Below, piece after piece: positions 58,237 through 64,000 of a stretch of 64,000 nt of DNA; position 1 is the first letter of the stretch; each line of letters starts with the position of its first letter. Location of the stretch: positions 3,472,001-3,536,000 of the forward strand of contig NZ_VFMM01000001.1 of NCBI RefSeq assembly GCF_006715085.1, written 5' to 3'. Source of the DNA: Kribbella jejuensis. Lineage in GTDB: Bacteria > Actinomycetota > Actinomycetes > Propionibacteriales > Kribbellaceae. The notes under the pieces are model-generated. The model was not told where the DNA came from. It saw nothing but the letters and a program-made list of their open reading frames with translations, and did no database searches. Position numbers and translations under genes: made by a program.

Positions 58237-58773
58237 TTAGCGGTGACGGTAGATCAGTAGGGTGACGCCGCTCGGGAATGAGGTCGAGGTATGCAGGCGC
58301 AACGACTGGGGTGAGCCGTCCGGGAACAGCCGGCGGCCGGTGGCGACCACCGTCGGGTAGACGAACAGGCGGTACTCGTCGACGAGCCCGGCGGTGATCA
58401 GCTGATGGGTCAGGTCGATGCTGCCGGTGCAGACGATCGCTCCGCCGGCGGTGTCTTTCAGGCCGCGTACGTCGTCCACACCGCGAAGGATCGTCGTCGG
58501 GGTCCAGCCCGGATCCTGCAGCGTCGAGCTCACGACGTCCTTCTGGACCTTGTTGAGGTACGACGCGATGCCGCTCGGATCGTCCGTCTGCGTGGGCCAG
58601 TAGCCGCGCAGTTGCTCGAACGTCACCCGGCCGGTCAGCAACCCGTCCGCTCGCGCCATCTGCTTGCGGAGCGCCTCGAGCAGCTCCGGTCCGCCGTCGG
58701 CCGGACCGAACCAGTCGCCGGCTTCGATCACCCCGTCGACGGTGATGTTCTGGGTGACGACCAGGTCGCGCAT
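58237..58773 (-). CDS. RibD C-terminal/dihydrofolate-reductase-like protein
   Basis: 178 residues. MRDLVVTQNITVDGVIEAGDWF, LLTGRVTFEQLRGYWPTQTDD, AGGAIVCTGSIDLTHQLITAGLVDEYRLFVYPTVVATGRRLFPDG follow the RibD_C/DHFR-like NADPH-dependent reductase family of actinobacteria, often of unknown substrate. GAGGAGG before the ATG. Just upstream of a TetR gene in the same direction. Confidence 0.88.
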   Translation of the reverse strand: MRDLVVTQNITVDGVIEAGDWFGPADGGPELLEALRKQMARADGLLTGRVTFEQLRGYWPTQTDDPSGIASYLNKVQKDVVSSTLQDPGWTPTTILRGVDDVRGLKDTAGGAIVCTGSIDLTHQLITAGLVDEYRLFVYPTVVATGRRLFPDGSPQSLRLHTSTSFPSGVTLLIYRHR

Positions 58774-58830
58774 CGGATCCTCCTCGCTGGATTTACCCGG
58801 TACGTCGGAGTTGGCCGCCACCCGTCGACA

Positions 58831-61353
58831 TCAGCGGACGGTGAAACCGGCTTTGCGGAAGGCGTCTGCGAGCGAGGTCTCGTCCATCGAGGTCTCGGCC
58901 TGCTTGCCGCCCCGGTCGGGCTGACCGCCCCGACCCTGGCCCGCGCCTTGACCGCCGCGACCTTGACCCCCGCCTTGACCCCCGCCTTGACCGCCGCCTT
59001 GACCCCCGCCTTGACCGCCGCGCGCTTGTCCGCCGCCTTGGCCGCCCGGGCCACGGCCCTGGCCGCCCGGTCCGCGACCGCCCGGGCCACGACCCTGCCC
59101 TTGACCGCCGCGGCCGCCGCCTTGACCCCCGGCTTGGTTTCCGCGGTTCTGGCCGCCGCGACCACCCGGGCCGCCGGCGCCGACCTCGTCGTCGAGGCGG
59201 AGCGTGAGCGAGATCCGCTGCCGCGGGATGTCGACCTCCAGGACCTTGACCGTGACGATGTCGCCGACCTTGACGACCTCGCTCGGGTCCTTCACGAAGT
59301 TCTTCGACAGGGCGGACACGTGCGCGAGCCCGTCCTGGTGCACGCCGATGTCGATGAAGGCTCCGAACGCGGCCACGTTCGTGACCTGACCCTCCAGCCG
59401 CATCCCCGGCTTGAGGTCCGCGATCTTGTCGACACCCTCCGCGAACACCGCGGTCTTGAACGCCGGCCGCGGGTCCCGCCCGGGTTTCTCCAGCTCGGCC
59501 AGGATGTCGGTCACCGTCGGCAGACCGAACATGTCGTCGACGAAATCCGCCGCGTTCAGCCGCTTCAGCTCGGCCGAACCGATCAGCGACTTCACGTCCG
59601 ACCCGGTCGCGTCGAGGATCCGCCGTACCACCGGGTACGCCTCGGGGTGCACGCTGGACGCGTCGAGCGGGTCGTCGCCGTCGGGGATCCGGAGGAAGCC
59701 GGCCGCCTGCTCGAATGCCTTCGGACCGAGCCGTGGCACTTCGCGCAACGCCGTACGGGACTTGAAGGGGCCGTTGACGTCGCGGTGCTGGACGATGTTG
59801 TCGGCCAGGCCCGGGGTGATGCCCGAGACCCGGGTGAGGAGCGGCGCGGACGCGGTGTTCAGGTCGACGCCGACCGCGTTCACACAGTCCTCGACGACCG
59901 CGTCGAGCGAACGGGACAGCGAGTTCTCGGGGAGGTCGTGCTGGTACTGCCCGACGCCGATCGACTTGGGGTCGATCTTCACCAGCTCGGCCAGCGGGTC
60001 CTGAAGCCGGCGCGCGATCGAGACCGCGCCGCGCAGCGACACGTCCATCCCGGGCAGCTCCTGGGACGCGAACGCGGACGCCGAGTACACCGACGCGCCT
60101 GCCTCGGACACGACAGCCTTGGTGAGCTTGAGCTCGGGGTGCTTGGCGATCAGCTCGGCGGCCAGCTTGTCGGTCTCGCGCGACGCCGTACCGTTGCCGA
60201 TGGCAATCAGCTCGACATTGTGCGCGGCGGCGAGCGCGGCCAGCGTGGCGATCGACCTGTCCCACTGGTTCTGCGGGACGTGTGGGTAGATGACGCCGGT
60301 GTTCACGACCTTGCCGGTCGCGTCCACGACCGCGACCTTCACACCGGTCCGGAAGCCCGGGTCCAGGCCCATCGTCGCGCGGGTGCCGGCCGGAGCGGCC
60401 AGCAGCAGGTCGCGCAGGTTGGCCGCGAACACCCGGATCGCCTCGTCCTCGGCGACCTGCCGCAGCCGCATCCGCAGGTCGATGCCGAGGTGTACCAGGA
60501 TCTTCGTCCGCCAGGCCCAGCGGACGGTCTCCACCAGCCACTTGTCGGCCGCGCGGCCCCTGTTCTCGATGCCGACCTTGCGGGCGATAGTCGTCTCGTA
60601 CTCCGTCGGTCCGTCGGCCTCGACGCCCGCCGGCAGCGGCTCGACGGTGAGCGTCAGGACGTCCTCCTTCTCGCCGCGGAACAGCGCCAGGATCCGGTGC
60701 GACGGCATCTTCGTGAACGGCTCGTCGAACTCGAAGTAGTCCGAGAACTTCGCGCCGTCGACCTCCTTGCCCTCACGCACCGCCGACGCCAGCCGGCCCT
60801 GCTCCCAGAGCCGCTCGCGCAGCTCACCGATCAGGTCGGCGTCCTCGGCGAACCGCTCGACCAGGATCGCCCGGGCGCCGTCGAGCGCGGCCTGCGGGTC
60901 CGGGACCTCGGCGTTCACGAACACCGCGGCGGCCGCGAACGGCTCCACGTCCGGGTCGGCCATCAGGCCGTCGGCGAGCGGCTCGAGACCGTTCTCCCGG
61001 GCGATCATCGCCTTGGTCCGGCGCTTCGGCTTGAACGGCAGGTAGATGTCCTCGAGCCGGGACTTCGTGTCCGCGGCGAGGATCTGCTCCTTCAGCGCGT
61101 CGTCCAGCTTGCCCTGGCTGTCGATCGACTCCAGCACGGTCTGCCGGCGTTCCTCCAGTTCGCGCAGATACCGCAGGCGCTCCTCGAGGGTCCGCAGCTG
61201 GGCATCGTCCAGCATCCCGGTGACCTCTTTGCGGTACCGCGCGATGAACGGGACCGTCGAGCCCTCGTCCAGCAACGCCACCGCTGCCCGCACCTGGTTC
61301 TCCCCGACCTCCAACTCGCCGGCAATCCGCTGCTCGATCGACTGCACCACCAC
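58831..61353 (-). CDS. tex: Tex-family RNA-binding transcription accessory protein
   Basis: 840 residues. N-terminal Tex helical domain ([36 protein letters not shown]), YqgF-like nuclease domain ([17 protein letters not shown] ... [13 protein letters not shown]), helix-hairpin-helix domain ([27 protein letters not shown]), S1 RNA-binding domain (about 650-720, [29 protein letters not shown]). A Gly/Gln/Arg-rich tail (about 725-818) with tandem GGGQ units separates S1 from the conserved end [10 protein letters not shown]. Binds nucleic acid and affects transcription and stress tolerance. GTG start. Confidence 0.95.
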   Translation of the reverse strand: MVVQSIEQRIAGELEVGENQVRAAVALLDEGSTVPFIARYRKEVTGMLDDAQLRTLEERLRYLRELEERRQTVLESIDSQGKLDDALKEQILAADTKSRLEDIYLPFKPKRRTKAMIARENGLEPLADGLMADPDVEPFAAAAVFVNAEVPDPQAALDGARAILVERFAEDADLIGELRERLWEQGRLASAVREGKEVDGAKFSDYFEFDEPFTKMPSHRILALFRGEKEDVLTLTVEPLPAGVEADGPTEYETTIARKVGIENRGRAADKWLVETVRWAWRTKILVHLGIDLRMRLRQVAEDEAIRVFAANLRDLLLAAPAGTRATMGLDPGFRTGVKVAVVDATGKVVNTGVIYPHVPQNQWDRSIATLAALAAAHNVELIAIGNGTASRETDKLAAELIAKHPELKLTKAVVSEAGASVYSASAFASQELPGMDVSLRGAVSIARRLQDPLAELVKIDPKSIGVGQYQHDLPENSLSRSLDAVVEDCVNAVGVDLNTASAPLLTRVSGITPGLADNIVQHRDVNGPFKSRTALREVPRLGPKAFEQAAGFLRIPDGDDPLDASSVHPEAYPVVRRILDATGSDVKSLIGSAELKRLNAADFVDDMFGLPTVTDILAELEKPGRDPRPAFKTAVFAEGVDKIADLKPGMRLEGQVTNVAAFGAFIDIGVHQDGLAHVSALSKNFVKDPSEVVKVGDIVTVKVLEVDIPRQRISLTLRLDDEVGAGGPGGRGGQNRGNQAGGQGGGRGGQGQGRGPGGRGPGGQGRGPGGQGGGQARGGQGGGQGGGQGGGQGGGQGRGGQGAGQGRGGQPDRGGKQAETSMDETSLADAFRKAGFTVR
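58940..59060. repeat. 12-bp tandem repeats in tex
   Basis: Repeated CCCCCGCCTTGA-type 12-mers encoding GGGQ units of the Tex tail on the minus strand. Units are multiples of three, so length changes keep the frame. Confidence 0.75.
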
Positions 61354-61500
61354 TGTGTCCGTTCCCCTCTACGCCCAACAACCACCGAGCATTCTGCCCC
61401 GTCCAGACCCCATATCCTTCCCCATCCCACCCCCCACCCCGAAACCCGTCCCACCCACCTGTGCACAACCCGTGCGATCATCCTCTGGGGAGGGAATCAG

Positions 61501-61899
61501 ATGGGACAGTTCGACAAGTACGTCGACCGGCACGCAGACCCGCCGCTTGGTGTCACGTGGATGTTCGCGCTCGCAATCGTGGGCGGGACGCTCGTGGATG
61601 CGATCCTGCACCCCTCGGCGCCGACGATCGCGCGGGCGATCTACGGCATCTTCTTGGGATTCGTCCTGCTCAGGCCGTACGCCGCCAGCGGCCGTCTCGA
61701 CGGCTGGTCGGAAGCCCACCGGCCACTCTCGAATCTGCTGCATTTTCTCTTGTTCAGCATCGGCGGTTTCGCGGTGCTCACCTGGATCCTGCCGCCGATC
61801 ACGAGTGCGCTGCTCGCAGTACCACTCACCCTGCTGCCCGTCCTCATCCGCCACGTCGTCCGCCGCAACCGCCGGCACCGCCCCGCGATCAGGCAGTGA
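61501..61899 (+). CDS. Small membrane protein (first of a three-gene string)
   Basis: 132 residues, three to four membrane segments: VTWMFALAIVGGTLVDAIL, IARAIYGIFLGFVLL, LLHFLLFSIGGFAVLTWILPPITSALLAVPLTLLPVLI. Basic end RRNRRHRP. No family recognised. GGGGAGGG 8 bp before the ATG. Overlaps the next gene by 4 bp (GTGA). Confidence 0.6.
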   Translation: MGQFDKYVDRHADPPLGVTWMFALAIVGGTLVDAILHPSAPTIARAIYGIFLGFVLLRPYAASGRLDGWSEAHRPLSNLLHFLLFSIGGFAVLTWILPPITSALLAVPLTLLPVLIRHVVRRNRRHRPAIRQ

Positions 61900-62306
61900 C
61901 CGTGCCGCCATCAATCCGGGCAGGGGTGGACAGATTCATCGATGCCACGAATCGTCCGCCGTCGAAACCGATACGGGTGTTCGGTGTCGTTGCGCCTGTG
62001 CTGATGATTGTCCAGGCGGTCGGCAGCCGCCGCTTGGAAGACATCCTGACTGCGATCTTCTTCGTCGTCGTGCTCCTCCCACCGGCCATCGCGCCGACGG
62101 CGTACCGGTCTCGCCTGGCGGCTCTCGACAAGCATCTGGTTCCCAGCACGATCTTGATGTTCATCGTTTTGCTGTGCAGTCTGTTCGTGCTTCTGACGGA
62201 ATTTCTGAGCCGTTCCGTCAGCCTGTACGTCGCAGTGACAGCGGCACTCGTCCTCACAGCTGTGGGGGCCGTCCTGCACAGTAAGCGCCTCCGGTCCGCC
62301 GAGTGA
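61896..62306 (+). CDS. Small membrane protein (second of the string)
   Basis: 136 residues, four membrane segments (IRVFGVVAPVLMIVQAVG, ILTAIFFVVVLLPPAIAP, STILMFIVLLCSLFVLLTEFL, LYVAVTAALVLTAVGAVL). Similar in size and layout to the gene before, possibly a diverged duplicate. GTG starts inside the upstream stop; the gene itself overlaps the next by 4 bp. Unknown function. Confidence 0.6.
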   Translation: MTVPPSIRAGVDRFIDATNRPPSKPIRVFGVVAPVLMIVQAVGSRRLEDILTAIFFVVVLLPPAIAPTAYRSRLAALDKHLVPSTILMFIVLLCSLFVLLTEFLSRSVSLYVAVTAALVLTAVGAVLHSKRLRSAE

Positions 62307-62866
62307 GCGGGAACGTCGACTGGCCTGGTCGGGGGCCGACCTGGCTGGGTGTGCCGGCTCTCGTGCTCGCGCTGGTCGGAGTGCTTGGTCTGGCCGAGTT
62401 CTCGTCCCGCGAGAGGCTTGGTCGCGAGCTGCTGAATTCCGGCGTGCGGACAACCGCGACGTCGGTGCAGGTCGATGTCGTACCGGGCAAGAGCAGCCCG
62501 TTCATCGACGACGTACAGGTCGAGTTCCTCACCCCTGAAGGTCGGCGAATTCAAGCCGTTCTCGACAACGAGGAGGACGATCGCCAAGGCATGCCGGAGG
62601 GTGTGCACCCGCCCGCGCCCGGCACCCGCTACGCGCTGCCGTTGCAGCTGGCGTACCGCAGTATCGACCCGTCCGTCGTGCTGGCCGTCGTCGACGCAGA
62701 GGAGTGGACTGCAGACAAGGCGACGCCCCGCATCTACATCGGGCTGATTGCGGGAGGTGGTTCGCTCGTCCTGGTGGCAATGGTCCTGCTCACCGTGGGA
62801 GCTCGTCGTCGGGGTCTCGCGTGGTGGCAGTGGTACGCCGAGGCGCCCGGTCGGCATCGGCTGTAA
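62303..62866 (+). CDS. Membrane protein with two TM segments and an exterior domain
   Basis: 187 residues. TM1 (WLGVPALVLALVGVLGLAEF, about 15-34), an exterior beta-rich domain (VRTTATSVQVDVVPGKSSPFIDDVQVEFLTPEGRRIQAVLDNE ... YALPLQLAYRSIDPSVV) and TM2 (IYIGLIAGGGSLVLVAMVLLTVGA). The plan resembles DUF3592 proteins. GTG overlaps the upstream stop. Last sizeable gene of the string. Confidence 0.6.
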   Translation: MSGNVDWPGRGPTWLGVPALVLALVGVLGLAEFSSRERLGRELLNSGVRTTATSVQVDVVPGKSSPFIDDVQVEFLTPEGRRIQAVLDNEEDDRQGMPEGVHPPAPGTRYALPLQLAYRSIDPSVVLAVVDAEEWTADKATPRIYIGLIAGGGSLVLVAMVLLTVGARRRGLAWWQWYAEAPGRHRL

Positions 62867-62883
62867 GTGGGAGAGAGCAACCT

Positions 62884-62979
62884 ATGGACGTCGTGAGGCG
62901 CTGGGGCGCTGAACTGCGTGAGCTGGACTCTGGCGCTCGCGGTGGGTGTTGCGACGGCCGGAGCTTCTGTACGGCCTGA
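62884..62979 (+). CDS. 31-residue ORF, possibly the start of a frameshifted gene
   Basis: MDVVRRWGAELRELDSGARG and an ending with three Cys, ATG at 62884 with GGGAGAG upstream. Its last 62 bases overlap the next small membrane ORF in another frame. Either a real micro-protein or the 5' part of a gene broken by a frameshift. Confidence 0.3.
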   Translation: MDVVRRWGAELRELDSGARGGCCDGRSFCTA

Positions 62980-63127
62980 CAGAGGCGCAGGGTTGGCGTC
63001 AGCAGCTGACAGGCGTCTCGGATTCCTCGCGATCTCCGGGATTGCCGAGGACTGGAAGTTCGGGTTGGCCCTGGTGATCGGCTTCGCCTGTCTGACCGCG
63101 GTCCAGGCAGCGATTCGCCGCCTGTAA
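62918..63127 (+). CDS. Small membrane protein, 69 residues
   Basis: GTG start; two hydrophobic stretches, SWTLALAVGVATAGASV and FGLALVIGFACLTAVQAAI, joined by a short polar loop. The start region lacks a clear ribosome site, and the ribosome site at 62870 belongs to the ORF at 62884 in a different frame. Compare the entry before; together they could be a single damaged gene. Confidence 0.4.
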   Translation: MSWTLALAVGVATAGASVRPDRGAGLASAADRRLGFLAISGIAEDWKFGLALVIGFACLTAVQAAIRRL

Positions 63128-63197
63128 AAGACCCCGTTCACTCGGTCGCTCGCATTACTCCGGTAGGTGAAGTTCGTGAGTTCGACGCCTGAACGGG

Positions 63198-63233
63198 GAA
63201 CTCCCCGCGACCACACCGGGTCGCGGGGAGTTC
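63198..63233. terminator. Bidirectional terminator
   Basis: Perfect 15-bp arms GAACTCCCCGCGACC (63198-63212) and GGTCGCGGGGAGTTC (63219-63233), 6-nt loop, between the small membrane gene and the convergent MFS gene. Confidence 0.85.
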
Positions 63234-63246
63234 GTTGTGCTGAGTG

Positions 63247-64000
63247 TCAGGCTGCTTCGCAGAGGAGGTCGTCCTGGTCGGGGGCGGGAGCGGTCTGCTG
63301 CTTGGTGGGGCGCATTACGGTCAGGGCGATGGCTACTGAGGCGGCGACGATTACCGCCGCGATGGCGAAGGAGAAATGGTAGCCGTCGGTCAGGGCCTCC
63401 AGTGGGGACTTGGTGCTTGTGGCGGTGCGGGTGGCGGAGAGGGTTGCCAGGATGGCCAGGCCGAGGGCGGCGCCAACCTCGCCCATGGTGCCGATCAGGC
63501 CGGAGGCCAGGCCGGCGTCTTCGGGCTTCACGTCCGCCATCGACAGGCCCATCAGTGCCGGGAAGCAGACGCCGCCGCCCAGGCCCAGCAGGATCAGTAC
63601 GGGCAGCACGTGGATGAAGTAGTTGCCGCCGACGGGAGCCTGCGTGAACAGGGCCAGTCCGACGACGATCAGCGACAGCCCCACGATCAGCGGACGGCGC
63701 GGTCCGAACCGCATCACGAGCTTCTCGGAGTACTTCACCGACAGCAGCCCCATCACCACGGTGGTCGGCAGGAAGGCCAGCCCGATCTCCAGAGCGTCGT
63801 ACCCCAGGACCCGCTGCAGGTAGAGCGAACCCAGGAAGAAGATGCCGAACATCCCGGAGCTCGACAGTGCCTGGATCAGGTTCGCGCCGGTCAGCGTCCG
63901 GGAGCGGAAGATCCGCAGCGGTACCAGCGGGTTCGCGGCGGTCGCCTCGCGGACGATGAACGCGGCCAGCAGCACCAGCGTCACCCCGGTCAGCAGCAGC
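63247..64000 (-). CDS. MFS transporter, C-terminal part (5' end outside window)
   Basis: About 250 residues of the second half of a 14-TM EmrB/QacA-type exporter: PLVPLRIFRSRTLTGANLIQALSSSGMFGIFFLGSLYLQRVLGYDALEIGLAFLPTTVVMGLLSV, GPRRPLIVGLSLIVVGLALFTQAPVGGNYFIHVLPVLILLGLGGGVCFPALMGLSMADV and GLIGTMGEVGAALGLAILATL. Drug or metabolite efflux inferred from the family. The frame is open to the window end, so the true start lies outside. Confidence 0.85.
   Translation of the reverse strand, partial: LLLTGVTLVLLAAFIVREATAANPLVPLRIFRSRTLTGANLIQALSSSGMFGIFFLGSLYLQRVLGYDALEIGLAFLPTTVVMGLLSVKYSEKLVMRFGPRRPLIVGLSLIVVGLALFTQAPVGGNYFIHVLPVLILLGLGGGVCFPALMGLSMADVKPEDAGLASGLIGTMGEVGAALGLAILATLSATRTATSTKSPLEALTDGYHFSFAIAAVIVAASVAIALTVMRPTKQQTAPAPDQDDLLCEAA

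Noticed and set aside
58405..61899. A 1164-codon open frame on the plus strand across tex
   Set aside because: Antisense shadow of tex: it is Arg/Val/Leu/Asp-rich with no domain, while the opposite strand has all Tex domains. Only its last part is a real gene (61501-61899).
1..64000. CRISPR arrays, insertion sequences, prophage or integrase genes
   Set aside because: No regularly spaced repeats, no transposase, and no phage structural genes were seen; the resolvase-like gene at 52502 lacks the active-site serine and DNA-binding part.

Overview
This is a high-GC actinobacterial chromosome segment. GTG starts are common, reading frames are densely packed with 4-bp ATGA/GTGA overlaps, and many regulators and sugar-catabolism genes are present. 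Lineage markers are a RheA-type Hsp18 repressor, SigE-family sigma factors, the tRNA adenosine deaminase-associated protein, a DUF664/DinB protein and an FMN-riboswitch-controlled ribB. The style fits the Kribbella/Nocardioides group (Propionibacteriales), but the genus is an inference. I see no prophage, insertion sequence, CRISPR array or large biosynthetic cluster.

Layout. 1-5.6 kb holds a truncated luciferase-like oxidoreductase, a TPR protein, a secreted peptide, an aldo/keto reductase, a VbhA/Fic toxin-antitoxin pair with a degenerate Fic motif, an SSAT-like acetyltransferase and a GAF-PAS-GGDEF diguanylate cyclase. 5.6-9.5 kb is a four-gene minus-strand catabolic operon (Gfo/Idh dehydrogenase, DUF993 aldolase-like, two TIM-barrel isomerases) behind a LacI-type operator. 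9.8-21.6 kb is a sugar locus: FGGY kinase divergent from nucleoside-hydrolase-like protein, ABC importer, TIM-barrel isomerase and split transketolase, then an apiosidase-like (DUF4038) protein and a SorC regulator. It reads as an apioside or related branched-sugar uptake and catabolic system. ribB with its FMN riboswitch sits inside it on the opposite strand.

21.6-34.6 kb carries a ThrE-like exporter, TetR, cNMP-binding protein plus class III cyclase, PadR, AraC-DinB fusion, CocE-type hydrolase, LacI, menB, upp and tadA. 34.6-39 kb has tRNA-Ser(CGA), a cation/proton antiporter, a LytR_C protein and a DUF853 ATPase. 39-45.4 kb has a second diguanylate cyclase and two parallel modules, each a SigE-family sigma factor followed by a one-TM protein with a long Pro/Thr- or Pro/Lys-rich exterior. 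They flank a secreted SH3-like protein and are probably envelope-related.

45.4-53 kb contains stress and housekeeping genes, notably a RheA-like repressor/Hsp20 pair with a perfect TGTCATC-N5-GATGACA operator, a J-domain protein and a putative structured intergenic element, then an M15-like peptidase and a pair encoding a catalytically altered resolvase-fold protein. 53-64 kb has three MFS transporters (one cut by the window end), HxlR, XRE and TetR regulators, a RibD-like reductase, tex with a Gly/Gln-rich tail, and a run of small membrane proteins.
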